In this document: positions 21,568 to 32,267 of the stretch, one piece after another | How positions within the stretch are numbered: position 1 is the stretch's first letter | How the letters are laid out: every line of letters begins with the position of its first letter | Assembly: GCF_963082655.1 (NCBI RefSeq) | Contig: NC_081554.1 | Span: 191,109,706-191,173,705, forward strand | Origin: Stomoxys calcitrans | Lineage: Eukaryota; Arthropoda; Insecta; Diptera; Muscidae | Direction: 5' to 3' | Length of the DNA stretch: 64,000 nt | Position numbers and translations under genes: made by a program | The notes under the pieces: model-generated | Told to the model about the DNA's origin: nothing | What the model saw: only the letters and a program-made list of their open reading frames with translations | Database searches by the model: none

Positions 21568-21805
21568 TTAGGTTGCCCAAAAAGTAATTGCGGATTTTTT
21601 AAAAGAAAGAAAATGCATTTTTAATAAAACTTAAAATGAACTTCAATCAAATATACTTTTTTTTACACTTTTTTTCTAAGGCAAGCTAAAAGTAACAGCT
21701 GATAACTGACAGAAGAAAGAATGCAATTACAGAGTCACAAGCTGTGAAAAAATTTGTCAACGCCGACTATATGAAAAATCAGCAATTACTTTTTGGGCAA
21801 CCCAA
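21568..21805 (-). mobile_element. mariner-type MITE, copy 3 (intact, reversed)
   Basis: 238 bp flanked by TA at 21566-21567 and 21806-21807. The ends start TTAGGTTGCCCAAAAAG and finish TTTTTGGGCAACCCAA. The interior is the reverse complement of copy 1, including CAGCTGATAACTGACAGAAG and GTCAACGCCGACTATATG. Confidence 0.9.
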
Positions 21806-21865
21806 TATGTTAATGTAGTTAAAAAAATCTTTCCATTCAATTAATTTCTTTAAAGTTAAATTTAC

Positions 21866-22150
21866 ATACCCACCATCATAGGATGGTGGGTGTACTAATC
21901 TAGTCATTCCGTTTGTAAGACCTCCAAATATTGATCTGCGACCCCGTAAAGTACATTTATTCTGGATCGTCTTGACATTTTAACTCCGTCTAGCCATGTC
22001 CGTCCGTCCGTATGTCGAAATCACGATAGCGTTCGAACGAATAAAGATATCAGCTTGAAATTGTTCACAGATACTTCTTATCGTTGTAGGTCGTTGGGAA
22101 TTGCAAATGGGCCATATCAGTTCAGATGAGGATATGGTCCTCATCAGGAA
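21866..22150 (+). mobile_element. DINE-1-like element, 5' fragment
   Basis: It begins TACATACCCACCATCATAGG and keeps TAGTCATTCCGTTTGTAAG, a degenerate TTATTCTGGATCGTC and the GTCCGTCCGTCCGTATGTCG landmark. The AATCACGATAGCGTTCGAAC block and the start of one internal unit follow. A short inverted repeat, GAGGATATGGTCCTCATC, closes it. Confidence 0.7.
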
Positions 22151-22395
22151 AGTAGCCAGGATTTTATTATGGGGGGGGTCCCACCTCATATTTTTTCAAA
22201 ATCGAAAATTGCCAAAATTCTTGTTACTGTGAAATTGGCAACGATACCACAATTTTTTGTTATACCTTACACCACTACTGTGGTACAGGGTAGTATAACT
22301 TGGTGAATTTGTTTGTAACACCCAAAAGGAAGAGAGATAGACCCATTGATAAGTATACAGACCGACTAAGAATCACTTTCTGATTGGATTTAGCT

Positions 22396-22621
22396 ATGTC
22401 CGTCTGTCTGTCCGTCTGTCCGTCTGTCTGTCCGTCTGTCCGTCTGTCTGTCCGTCTGTCTGTCCGTCTGTCTGTCCGTCTGTCTGTCCGTCTGTCTGTC
22501 CGCCTGTCTGTCCGTCTGTCCGTCTGTCTGTCCGTCTGTCTGTCCGTCTGTCTGTCTGTCTGTCTGTCCGTCTGTCCGTCTGTCTGTCTGTCTGTCTGTC
22601 CGTCTGTCCGTCTGTCTGTCC

Positions 22622-22697
<76 letters not shown>

Positions 22698-22860
22698 GTC
22701 TGTCCGTCTGTCCGTCTGTCTGTCCGTCTGTCTGTCCGTCTGTCTGTCCGTCTGTCTGTCCGTCTGTCTGTCCGTCTGTCTGTCTGTCCGTCGGTCTGTC
22801 CGTCTGTCTGTCTGTCCGTCGGTCTGTCCGTCTGTATGTCCGTCTGTGTGTCTGTCCATG
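22396..22860. repeat. (CTGTCYGT)n / (CTGT)n microsatellite, about 465 bp
   Basis: This is an almost uninterrupted alternation of GTCTGTC and GTCCGTC, with a purer CTGT core at about 22620-22695. It occupies the exact position of the short GTCCGTCTGTCTG landmark found in every DINE copy, so it is an expansion of an element-internal seed. Open frames of 169-194 codons on both strands (Ser/Val/Cys/Leu or Arg/Thr/Asp/Gln repeats) are by-products, not genes. Confidence 0.95.
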
Positions 22861-23202
22861 TTGAATTGTGTACAATCTACCGGTCGCGTTTTTATCCAAT
22901 CGTCCTCAAATTTGGTACAGACATGTTTTTCGGCGTAGAGACGAAACCAATTTAAAATGGGAAGGATTTTCTCTTAACTTTCGATATTTCTGGTGAATTT
23001 TAAAGAAATCGGTTCAGATTTAGATATAGCTCTCATATATATATATATATATATCCCCTTATTTTCACTCCTAGAACCACTGCAAGCGCTTTTATATACC
23101 CATCTTCCCAAAACTTCGTACAACGCTTTCCTCGATGATTTTCACTATATCTATATAGTTTGCTTGAAATCGGTTCAGATTTAAATATAGCTCCCATAGA
23201 TA

Positions 23203-23809
23203 AAGGGTGATTTTTTTGAGGTTACGATTTTCATGCATTAGTATTTGACAGATCACGTGGGATTTCAGACATGGTGTCAAAGAGAAAGATGCTCAGTATG
23301 CTTTGACATTTCATCATGAATAGACTTACTAACGAGCAACGCTTGCAAATCATTGAATTTTATTACCAAAATCAGTGTTCGGTTCGAAATGTGTTCATTC
23401 ACCGTAACGTTGCGTCCAACAGCATCTTTGAAAAAATACGGTCCAATGATCCCACCAGCGTACAAACCACACCAAACAGTGCATTTTTCGGGATGCATGG
23501 GCAGTTCTTGAACGGCTTCTGGTTGCTCTTCACTCCAAATGCGGCAATTTTGCTTATTTACGTAGCCATTCAACCAGAAATGAGCCTCATCGCTGAACAA
23601 AATTTGTCAAAATTTGAACACATTTCGAACCGAACACTGATTTTGGTAATAAAATTCAATGATTTGCAAGCGTTGCTCGTTAGTAAGTCTATTCATGATG
23701 AAATGTCAAAGCATACTGAGCATCTTTCTCTTTGACACCATGTCTGAAATCCCACGTGATCTGTCAAATACTAATGCATGAAAATCCTAACCTCAAAAAA
23801 ATCACCCTT
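23203..23809. mobile_element. Foldback Tc1/mariner-type element with 195-bp arms
   Basis: 607 bp flanked by TA (23201-23202, 23810-23811). The arms 23203-23397 and 23615-23809 are inverted copies differing by one base. Each encodes the transposase start MNRLTNEQRLQIIEFYYQNQ, plus strand on the left and minus strand on the right, an HTH (DUF4817-like) N-terminus. The 217-bp spacer, read on the minus strand, continues with FSDEAHFWLNGYVNKQ, CRIWSEEQPEAVQ and CTVWCGLYAGGIIGPYFF from the catalytic DDE region. The middle and 3' part of the gene are gone, so it cannot make transposase. Confidence 0.88.
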
Positions 23810-23987
23810 TATATTCGTCAGATTTTGGATAATTTGCAATAATGTTGTGATTTGTCAACCGTATTTACTATAGTTTGACCTTTTTTTTTGCAATTTGATA
23901 CGGATTGTTTAATAACCCATCTGAAAACATCCGCCGATGTACATCAAAAGTGGTTCAGAATTAAATATAGCTCCCACTTTGTACCTA

Positions 23988-24305
23988 CCTATCAGCCACC
24001 GTAGCGCAGACGTTAGCATGTCCGCCTATGACACTGAACGCCTTGGTTTGAATCCTGGCGACACCATCAGAAAAAATTTTCAGCGGCGGATTTCCCCTAC
24101 TAATGCTGGAAACATTTATGAGGTACTATGTCATGTACAACTTCTCTCCAAAGAGGTGTCGCACTGCAGCATGCTGTTCAAACTCGGCTATAAAAAAGAG
24201 GCCCCTTATCATTGAGTTTAAACTTGAATCGCACTGCACTCATTGATATGTGAGAAGTTTGCCCCTTTTCCTTAGTGGAATGTTCATGGGCAAAATTTGC
24301 ATTTT
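23988..24305 (+). mobile_element. tRNA-derived SINE, copy 7 (near full length)
   Basis: The head GCCACCGTAGCGCAGACG has an excellent box A. Box B reads GGTTTGAATCC (one change). The body is complete through CTCTCCAAAGAGGTGTCGC and CGGCTATAAAAAAGAGGCC to GGGCAAAATTTGCATTTT. Flanking repeats CCACTTTGTACCTA (23974-23987) and CCACTTTGTTCCTA (24306-24319) match at 13 of 14. A further 7 bp (CCTATCA) lie between the left repeat and the head. It is inserted in the end of a subtype-2 DINE. Confidence 0.88.
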
Positions 24306-24424
24306 CCACTTTGTTCCTATAGTGTAGGTGTAGGGTACTATAAAGTCGACACCGCCCGACTTTTGCCTTTCCTTACTGGTTTTTACATGTACATGAGCAC
24401 TTTTTTAAGAGGCTTCTTTTCAGA

Positions 24425-24822
24425 CAATGCCTCATACATTCTTCATCCTCATGACATTCAAAGACGATTGTCCGTCCGTCCGTCTGTTTGTTTATCTTTT
24501 CGACCGTCTGTCGAAAACACGATAGCGATCGAGCAAATGAAGATATTCGGTATTGAAAATGGGTCATATCGGTTCAGATTGCGATATAGTCCACCATATA
24601 AACCATTTTCCAATGAGTACCTAGAAGCCGCGATTGTTATCCGATTGGGCTGAAATTTTGCATGGAGTGTTTCGTTTCGACTTTCAACAATGGTATCAAG
24701 TATGGCCTCAACTGGTTTATAATTTAAATTTTTTGCCTGTTATGGTAAAATTTTTAGCAGAATCCATGCCGTTAGGTTGCCGAGATTCGGCCTGGTCGAG
24801 CTTAGCACGCTTTAACTTGTTT
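24425..24822 (+). mobile_element. DINE-like element, internally deleted
   Basis: Short copy: TTGTCCGTCCGTCCGTCTG landmark, the CACGATAGCGATCGAGCAAA block, about one and a half internal units, then GATTCGGCCTGGTCGAGC, which is a degraded hairpin, and TTAGCACGCTTTAACTTGTT. It lies directly after the subtype-2 element. Confidence 0.75.
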
Positions 24823-24829
24823 TTCTAAA

Positions 24830-26020
24830 AAGTTTTAAATTCCAAAAAAAATCCCTTCTTCAAGAAAACTGATATGGTCCCCATTAGTTTATGGCCTAAT
24901 TTTGTGTTAAATAAATAATTCACCACCCCACATGTCTTGACAAATTATTCACTCTTAGTGTTATTGTCTCACTTAACATCCTGTCGTAAAAACTAAACCA
25001 TGTTTAGAATGTAACATCCTGTCACAGTACAGCACAGCACAGTACAGCTACAATTACATGCAAAGTATGTACAAAACAGCACAAAATAGAGAAAAAATAG
25101 TAGCTAATATAGCTAAAGGTATGAGTATGTACACACAAGACTACCTTGCTGCTTACTAAGAGGAAACATGCATTTGGCTTCAAGTTTGAAAAGAAACTTG
25201 AAATGGGGAATTTTTCCTACTTTACTACGTTACCTTTCAAGGAAGTTTATGGAGAACGAAGTGGAAAAAGAACATAAAACACCATCTAGGATTTTCTTAG
25301 GGGATTCTTGGTATTGTCTTATGTCCTGTCGACTTGGAGAAATGATACACGTGGAGCTACAAGACAGCATTTTTAGATGGTTTTTCAAAGTCCTTTTTTC
25401 CTTTTTTGGGTTATTAGCACAATTCTATAGCAGCTGCATGTAGTGGATATTAATGCAAAATGTGTATGTGTATGTGTGTGGGACATCCCTTAAGTTAACA
25501 CAACTTTGCTAGGATCTCTTAGGTCCATAGTTATAGGGGTAGCACTATGTTTGCTGGCAATTACGTATGTATGTGGTGGTAGTAATAACTGCAACAGTTA
25601 TGACAGCTTCAGTTCTAGCAACGAAAAACAAGTGCAACAGGATGGAATGGCAGTAATATGCCAAAAAAGAGTGTTTAATCTTCAGCTCCATGATTCATGG
25701 AGACGCATATGATTCCTTTTAAAGAGGGCGTATCCTTATGACTCGCGTTTTTGGGTCAAATTCTTATACTCAACAAGCGGCTGCCACAATGGCAATCTAT
25801 CATAAATTTGAAGCAATTATTTTATATATGGTCCAATCTGCATCAAACTCGGAAAGAATGTGTGTTGGGAACTACCATTCACTGTTGCTAATTTCAGCGA
25901 AGTAGAATAATCGACTGGAGATCTGTGTATATGGCAGATGTATCAAAATAAGCTAAAATTTAAACCACACTTGACACGAATGTCAACGATATTTAACACA
26001 ACTCACTGATCCAAATTTAA
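24830..26020. other. Unique stretch, no gene recognised
   Basis: It contains short tandem CAGCACAGTACAGC motifs at 25026-25050 and TGTGTATGTGTG near 25461. Frames of 91 codons (25168-25443) and 68 codons (25506-25712) show no motif. The 25890-26010 part has faint DINE-unit words such as ATATGGCAGATGTATCA. Confidence 0.4.
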
Positions 26021-26068
26021 ACTAAAACAGGTAACCACTTTGTCTTGTATGACCCATGGCAACATCGG

Positions 26069-26143
26069 GCACGAGTTGGCCTATCCTTCTCGGCCCAGTG
26101 TTGGCCTGTTCTTCTCGGGCCAGAGTTGGCCTGTTCTTCTCGG
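26069..26143. repeat. Three tandem 25-bp repeats inside a LINE fragment
   Basis: Three consecutive 25-bp units share GTTGGCCT and CTTCTCGG. They sit just downstream, in the minus sense, of the reverse transcriptase motif GPYQCGFRPGK. They replace the expected ST-D-QIF continuation, so this is a local expansion in a dead copy. Confidence 0.8.
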
Positions 26144-26480
26144 GCCCTTTACCAGGTCTAAAGCCGCATTGATAGGGCCCAATTATTTCAAACCCAATTA
26201 AATCTTGCACACAGTACGCTCGAGTGTATCTTGTATGCGAGGAGGAGGGGTGCGGAGACTTATTCCTCTTTAGTTGCCACATACCTTCTTGCCCTCTTTT
26301 TTATGTACGGAACATAGCATGCTGAGGTTTCAATCAACGGGTATACGTTCTTCTAGCCAAATCCCGAGGACGACCTGATGCATTCGCATTATGACGCCTC
26401 CGGTCTAACATAGTTCAGCTGGCAACCCACCTGTTCCTGCTGCCTTGTTGTTTCTCAATGGGGTTGGTGTATTCATTGTA
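26140..26480 (-). pseudogene. LINE reverse transcriptase fragment
   Basis: Minus-strand frames read NNKAAGTGGLPAELC, then MHQVVLGIWLEERIP, ACYVPYIKK-like (family LCPVHKKGD), VATKEE and GPYQCGFRPGK. This is the RT region before the YADD motif in the same order as in intact insect LINEs. Several frameshifts interrupt it, and everything after FRPGK is missing. Confidence 0.7.
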
Positions 26481-26710
26481 ACTAGGCCGTATAGATTGCA
26501 GGGTTTGATGACAACCATTTGTGGTTGTTCACGCATGGGTATTTGTATGTGTAAGGTCAGGCCTGCCGGCGCTTGAAAACGACACTGGCACAAAAGAGTC
26601 TTAGCACTTTGCAGCGGGTTGCCTTTGCAACAAAAAAGAAAAGCTCAATTTAAATAGCTTCAATTTAGAAGCTCTTTTAAGATGTGTATAGCAGAAACGA
26701 CGACCAAGTA

Positions 26711-26782
26711 ACCTGGAAAGAATATCAGGAAAAAGTTTTCAGTGGTGGTTACCCCTCCTAATGCTGGCAACATTTGTGAGGT
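26711..26782 (+). mobile_element. tRNA-derived SINE, short fragment
   Basis: ACCTGGAAAGAATATCAGG to AGTTTTCAGTGGTGGTTACC and CCTCCTAATGCTGGCAAC, then CATTTGTGAGGT, matches the central part of the SINE (just after box B). Head and 3' end are absent. Confidence 0.65.
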
Positions 26783-27109
26783 TCTCTCTCTATCTGCATC
26801 TGCTACCAGATTTTCTTCCTTGTCTCCGCAGTAGGCAAACAAACTGGATATCTCGATTCACTCACTTTTTACCATTTCCCTTTCTTTTCTGGGAATAGAC
26901 TTAACTTGTCCACCTTGTAGCCCGATACTTCTACCACGCCTGGTACATTGTTACTGACTGCAAGTTTGCTCTCTATGCCGCATTATCGGCTTCAGTAGTA
27001 TTTTTGAACTTTTGGTCGTACTATGGGTTTCTTGTGCGAGGCTACCGGTACCTAAGTACCGATTTCGCCACATTTTCCAAGGAGGGGATAAGGGTTTGCT
27101 ATTTCGTCA

Positions 27110-27400
27110 ATATATCATGTCCACCTATGACGCTGAACGCCTGGGTTCGAAACCTGGCAAGACCACCAGAAAAGTTTTTCAGCGGTGGTTTCCCCTCCAA
27201 ATGCTGGCAACATTTGTGAGATACTATGTCATGTAAAACTTCTCTCCAAAGAGGTATCGCACTGTGGCACGCCGTTCGGGCTCGGCTTTAAAAAGGAGGT
27301 CCCTTAACATTGAGCTTAAACTTGAATCGGACTGCACGCATTGACATGTGAGAAGTTTGCCGCTGTTCCTTAGTGGAATGTTCATGGGCAAAATTTACAT
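27110..27400 (+). mobile_element. tRNA-derived SINE, copy 8
   Basis: Box A is lost (the copy starts near ATATCATGTCCACC). Box B GGGTTCGAAACC is nearly perfect. The body is complete: TTTTTCAGCGGTGG, CTCTCCAAAGAGGTATCGC, CTTTAAAAAGGAGGTCCC, CATTGACATGTGAGAAG, GGGCAAAATTTACATTTGC. An 84-codon plus frame across it is not a gene. Confidence 0.8.
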
Positions 27401-27471
27401 TTGCTTAGACGGATTAAACCTGGAGATAAGGTATCTCAGTCTCCAACTAACCCAAATCCACAGCCAAATTC

Positions 27472-27800
27472 ATGTTGTTGTTGTATCCAAATTTCATAAG
27501 GAGGTGACAATCCTCACGAAGCCCCTGTACTTCAGCAAGCTCGTTCCGGTCCAAAGAACCGATCGCTACGGGAACAAGACGCCAATAACTCGCCTTGTCA
27601 TAACAAGCATCATAGGCACTCAGTATTTGTGTAAGAGCCAGTGCTGTCCGGCCTTTCACTGAGACTCTTCGCTAGATATCGCTGATTGTCCGCGACTGCC
27701 GTTGTAGCCATTGTGTATGGAGCATTCCACTATCCGTAACTTATGGTCGCGCCAGATAGCTCGCAGCTAAGCTTCTTGTGAGCAATGAACACAACACAGA
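27472..27800 (-). mobile_element. (CAA)n-tailed short retroelement, copy 2
   Basis: Same family as 9562-9950, with the tail reading ACAACAACA on the minus strand at its left end. Shared blocks include AGTGAAAGGCCGGACAGC-like, CACAAATACTGAGTGCC and TGACAAGGCGAGTTATTGG. It is shorter by about 50 bp, missing the segment with TAAGCAATGGCCACC. Confidence 0.55.
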
Positions 27801-27804
27801 TCGG

Positions 27805-28740
27805 ACCGTAATCCCATGACAGCCGGTTGTATGCACTGGATTGACCTGATGGAATCAGCAAGGGCTGCCGCCACAATGTACGTGTTCGCCCTTTTTTCAT
27901 CATGGGAGAGGCTTATCAAAAATAGAAACATGGTTCTCAAGTCAATTGCCGGCAGCACTTGGGACGCAGACAAAGAAACCTTGTTGACCACGTACAAAGC
28001 AATTGGCCGGTCTATGGTAAGTTATCCAGCGCCAGTGTGGTCTCGTCAGCTTTGTGAGATACGCAGAGGAATAATATTCAGATCTGTCAGAATGCCGCCC
28101 TTCGAACTGCGACCGGCTGTCTCCTCAGTTCTCATCTGGACCACCTCCATCAGGGGACAAAGATCTTAGCAGTGCGAAGACATAACTACATGCTGTCTAT
28201 GCAATACCTTTTTGGGCTGTTCTTGCAGAGATCATCCAAATCACCTTCTTGTGGGTAGATATCCACCGCCCACAAGCCTTATGATAGATCTACATGATCT
28301 AGAGCGTGAGGTTCAGCGCTACAAGAGTGAACCTCTAGATCAAGAGGCATATCGAGCGGGCTAGATAACATTCATGCAGACATGGTAGCAGATACGGTAA
28401 ATAGCTACCGGATGAATGTAGTCCTTGGAGAACGACAGCCTCCCATTGCACCTGAATTAATTGACCTCCCGCGTCAAACCAGTATGGTCCTGGCTCAATT
28501 AAGTTCCCGCAGATGCAGCCGCTTCAACTCCTACAGAGCAAGGATTGATGCCCACGTACAAGATGTATGTCCCGATTGTGACCAGGGGCCACACGGTTTG
28601 ACTGCTCACTCTGCCCACTCGACTCAAACCCAAATTCCTGCGGACGCACGCCAGAGTTCCTGGATCTAGACACTCAACAGGATCAAACAGAGGAAATGTA
28701 GAACACAACAAACAGCTGCAACAACAATAGATCGGATCCC
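27805..28740 (+). pseudogene. jockey-like LINE, ORF2 C-terminal region and 3' end
   Basis: Past the piece at 27815-27890 (CCGGTTGTATGCACTGGA), the plus frames read YPAPVWSRQLCEIR, CQNAALRTATGC, LDHLHQGTKILAVR, HNYMLSMQYL, then HDLEREVQRYKSEPLDQEAY, VLGERQPPIAPELIDLPR, LAQLSSRRCSRFNSYRARID and VCPDCDQGPHGLTAH. This is the thumb and C-terminal region with the terminal CxxC...H cluster of a very common insect jockey-type polyprotein. Frameshifts and a stop (near 28362) break it. CAGCTGCAACAACAATAG at about 28711-28728 looks like the 3' tail. Confidence 0.75.
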
Positions 28741-28878
28741 AACGGTCCAACCTGCGTGGTGTTTACAGTTACCCTATGCTAGAACAAATTCATGATTCGT
28801 ATTATGCCAGCCTTGGTACAGCAGACTTCTTCCATTCACTTCATCAAATTCTTATAAGGCCGTTATGTCGGCCTTGTA

Positions 28879-29103
28879 GGGTTGCCCATAAAGTTATTGC
28901 GGATTTTTCAAATAGTCGGCGTTGACAAATTTTTTCGCAGCTTGTGATTCTGTAATAGCATTCTTTCTTCTGTCAGTTATCAGCTGTTACTTTTAGCTTG
29001 CTTTAGAAAAAATGTATAAAAAAAGTTTATTTGATTCTAAGTCTTATTAAAAATGCATTTACTTTCTTTTAAAAAATCCGCAATTACTTTTTGGGCAACC
29101 TAA
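28879..29103 (+). mobile_element. mariner-type MITE, copy 4
   Basis: The left end has lost two bases (TA then GGGTTGCCCATAAAG). The right end CAATTACTTTTTGGGCAAC, CTAA is followed by TA (29104-29105). The interior matches copy 1 in the same orientation (TCGGCGTTGACAAATTTTT, CAGTTATCAGCTGTTAC). Confidence 0.85.
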
Positions 29104-29109
29104 TACATT

Positions 29110-29945
29110 TTCATTCATCAGCCAGCGCGTATATAGCACCTTTTCTGTAAGGAGTACAGACCTTTCCAGTCATGGTTCTTAACTCGGTAGTTGGAGTTGT
29201 GAACTTAAGGGGAGTCTCTAGTTTTTTATTCCATCGTTTCTTCAAAGTATTTAGAAATTTCTATAAGGGAGTGTTGCTGGCGCAGCGCCTCAACCACGAA
29301 ATATAACGGTTTCAAGCCACTGCATATGTGTCTCTTGATAAAGCGACCCGCTAGCTACCCAATTAATAGTTTGCGGTGTAGCAAACAAAGTAACACAATT
29401 TTCTTGTCCTCTTTCTTATGGTGGTTCATATTATATCAGAGACACCTCACCTTTCCCCATTACAACTTCAAATGCAGATGAGCTCAGAGTTGAGCAACTC
29501 GAAAACAGACATCAAGATATACAAATGTCCTTAATAGCCACATTGAATTTGGAGGCAACAGATGGCCTGCGCCGGAACTGATGTAATGAAGTTGCTAGGC
29601 AGAGGGATACTAAGAATATCAAGAAAAACTAGAAGATCGATTGCTGGCAAAATGGATGACAGATGTTGTATGACAAATTGTAGCCTAAAAATTGAAGAAT
29701 TGTCATCATTGTGGGAGCAATAAATAAAATCCAATTGGGAGCTGGCAAATCTTTATAACAAAGATAACCAAAACCTAATTTTCTGTGGAAATGGCAAAGA
29801 TAGCCAAGAAGACATCTAATATTGCAAATATTTTTGGAAAAGGAAGGAAAGTTTTAGGTTAAATTTGATGTTGACAACGATTAGGACTAGTTAGAATTAG
29901 GCAAAAAAGTTATGGAAAAGAATGAGTTGAATAAGGAAATAACTA
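29110..29945. other. No gene recognised
   Basis: Mixed sequence without clear family signatures. It includes an A/G-rich part at 29800-29960. A 67-codon minus frame has no motif. Confidence 0.35.
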
Positions 29946-29949
29946 AAAC

Positions 29950-31135
29950 CAGTAAGGAAGGTCAAAAGTCGGACGGTGCCGACTGTATAATACCCTACAC
30001 TTAACCTATAAGTACAAGGTGGGAGCTATATCCAATTCTGAACCAATTTTGATGGACCTCGGTGAGCAAATATTTTCAAGCTGCAGTACCTACGGTTGAC
30101 AAATGACAACATTATTGCAAATTGTCCAAAATCTGACGAACATATATATAGGGGCTATATCTAATTCTGAACCGATTTCGAGAAAACTTCTTAGATGATG
30201 TGGTAGTGGTCGAGAAAAGCGTTGTGCAAAATTTTGGCAAGATTTGTGAATAAATACGCTTGCTGTGACTCCAGAAGTTAAAATCGGGCGATATGTATAT
30301 ATGACAGCTATATCTAAATCTGGGCCGATTTCCATAAAATTCACCAGCAATATCGAGAGTCATGAAAAAATCCTTCCTGCAAAATTTTGAAAGAATCCTT
30401 TTAAAACTGAGCACTTTCTTGCAATATTTCTCAAAATCGGACGAACATATATATGGGAGCTATACCTAAATCTTAACCGATTTCGAGCAAACTTCTCAGA
30501 CACTGTGGCAGTCGTCGAATAAAGCGTTGTGCAAAATTTTTGCTAGATGGGTCAATAAATGTGCTTGCTGTGACTCCAGAAGTTAAAATCGGGCGATATA
30601 TATACATGAGAGCTATATATAAATCTGAACCGTTTTCCATAAAATTCACCAGTAATGTCAAAAGTCAAGAGAAAATCCTTGCTGCCAAATTTTGAGAGAA
30701 TCGGTTTACAAAAGACCATTTTATTGCAATATTACTGCAAATCGGACGTGCATATATATGGGAGATATATCTAAATCTGAACTGATTTCGAGCAAACTTC
30801 TCACATACTGTGACAGTCGTCGAGGAAAGCGTTGTACGAAGTTTTGGGAAGAATGGTCAATAAATGCGCTTGCTGTAGCTCTAGGTGTGAAAATCGGCCG
30901 ATATATATATGAGAGCTATATCTAAATCGGAATCGATTTCCATGAAATTCACCAATAAAGTCGAGAGTCATAAAACATCGCTCCTGCCAAATTTCGAGAG
31001 AATCGGTTAACAAATGACCATTTTATTGCATTATTACTGAAAATCGGACGAAAATATATAAGGGAGCTATATCCAAATCTGAACCGATTTTTTCCAATTT
31101 CAATAGGGTTCGTCTCTAGGCCGAAAAACATGTCT
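29950..31135 (-). mobile_element. DINE-like element, subtype 2, ~305-bp dimeric units
   Basis: It starts with the subtype-2 end AACCAGTAAGGAAGGTC, AAAAGTCGGACGGTGCCG and ATAATACCCTACACTT. The GGACGAACATATATA landmark recurs at 30135, 30440, 30745 and 31047, about 305 bp apart. Each repeat is two alternating half-units of about 152 bp (one with GAGCAAACTTCTCA, one with CATAAAATTCACCAG). Frames of 60-100 codons are array artefacts. Confidence 0.75.
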
Positions 31136-31149
31136 GTAGTAAATTTTAA

Positions 31150-32218
31150 GACGATATAAACCGATTCATATCGGTTCATGTTTTGATATAACTGCCATAT
31201 AAACCGATCTTGGGTCTTGACTTCTTGACCCCCTAGAGGGTGCAATTCTTATCCGATTGGAATGAAATTTTGAACGACGTGGTTTGTTATGATATCCAAT
31301 AACTGTGCCAAGTATGGTTTAAATCGGTCTATAACCTGATATAGCTGCCATATAAACCGATCTGGGGTCTTGATTTCTTGAGCCTCTGGGGGGCGCAATT
31401 CTTATCCGATTGGAATGAAATTTTGCAAGACGTGTATTCCAATAACTGTGTAAAGTTAGGTACAAATCGGTCAATAACCTGATATAGCTGCCATATAAAC
31501 CGATATTGAATCTTGACTTCTTGAGCCACTAGAGGGCGCAATTCTTATCCGATTTTAATGAAATTTTGCACAAGGTATTTTGTTATGATATCCAATAACT
31601 GGGCCAAGTATATTTCAAATCGGTCCGTAACCTGATATAGCTGCCATATAAGCCTATCTGGGGATTTGACTTCTTGAGCTTCTAGAGGGCGTAATTCCTA
31701 TCCGATTTGGCTGAAATTTAGCATGACGTATTTTATTATAATTTTCAACAACTGTGCCAAATAAGGTTTAAATCGGTTCATAACCTGAAATACCTGCCAT
31801 ATAAACCGATCTTGGATGTTGAATTCTTGAGCCTCTAGAGGTCGCAATTAATATCCAATTTGCCTGAAATTTTGTACGACAGATCCTCTCATGACTATCA
31901 ACATACGTGTTTATTATGATCTGAATCGGTCTATAACCTGATACAGCTCCCATATAAATCGATTTTTCTATTTTACTTCTTGAGCCCCCAAAGGGTGCAA
32001 TTCTTATTCGAATTGGCTGACATTTTACACAGGTCTCCAACATATAACGTAATTGTGGTCGGAACCGGACCATATCTTGATATTGCTCTAATAGCAGAGC
32101 AGAGAAAATATTCTTTATCCTTTAGAGATGCCGGGAAAAGAACTGGACAAATGCGGTCCATGGTGGAGGGTATAAAAGATTCGGCCCGGCCGAACTTAGC
32201 ACGCTTTTACTTGTTTTT
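31150..32218 (+). mobile_element. DINE-like element, 153-bp array and 3' end
   Basis: The CTGCC(A)TATAAACCGAT landmark occurs at 31192, 31345, 31488, 31641, 31794 and 31947. All spacings are 153 bp except one of 143 bp, a small deletion. The element ends with CATGGTGGAGGGTATAAAAG, TTCGGCCCGGCCGAACTTAG and CACGCTTTTACTTGTTTTTC, a textbook terminus for this family. It joins the subtype-2 array without a spacer. Confidence 0.85.
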
Positions 32219-32267
32219 CACTTCATTTAATTGGCTATTACAGAACATTTGTCCCATTATCCGAACT

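Larger units (their letters stand above)
22255..24395 (+). mobile_element. DINE-like element, subtype 2, carrying two nested insertions
   Basis: It starts with TTATACCTTACACCACTACT and GTGGTACAGGGTAGTAT. The TTTAGCTATGTCCGTCTGTC landmark follows, then units with ATCGGTTCAGATTTAGATAT. It ends near 24395 with GGTGTAGGGTACTATAAAG, GACACCGCCCGACTTTTGCC and TTCCTTACTGG, the subtype-2 terminus also seen reversed at 29950 and 40838. Inside it are a hypervariable (CTGTCYGT)n tract (22396-22860), a foldback transposon (23203-23809) and a SINE (23988-24305). Confidence 0.75.

Noticed and set aside
22275..22938. Frames of 169-194 codons on both strands
   Set aside because: They are translations of the (CTGTCYGT)n tract; both strands are open in several frames because the 4- or 8-bp unit has no stop.
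23316..23735. 139-codon frame starting with a good transposase N-terminus
   Set aside because: Only the first 27 codons are transposase sense; the rest is antisense of the catalytic fragment and of the inverted arm.
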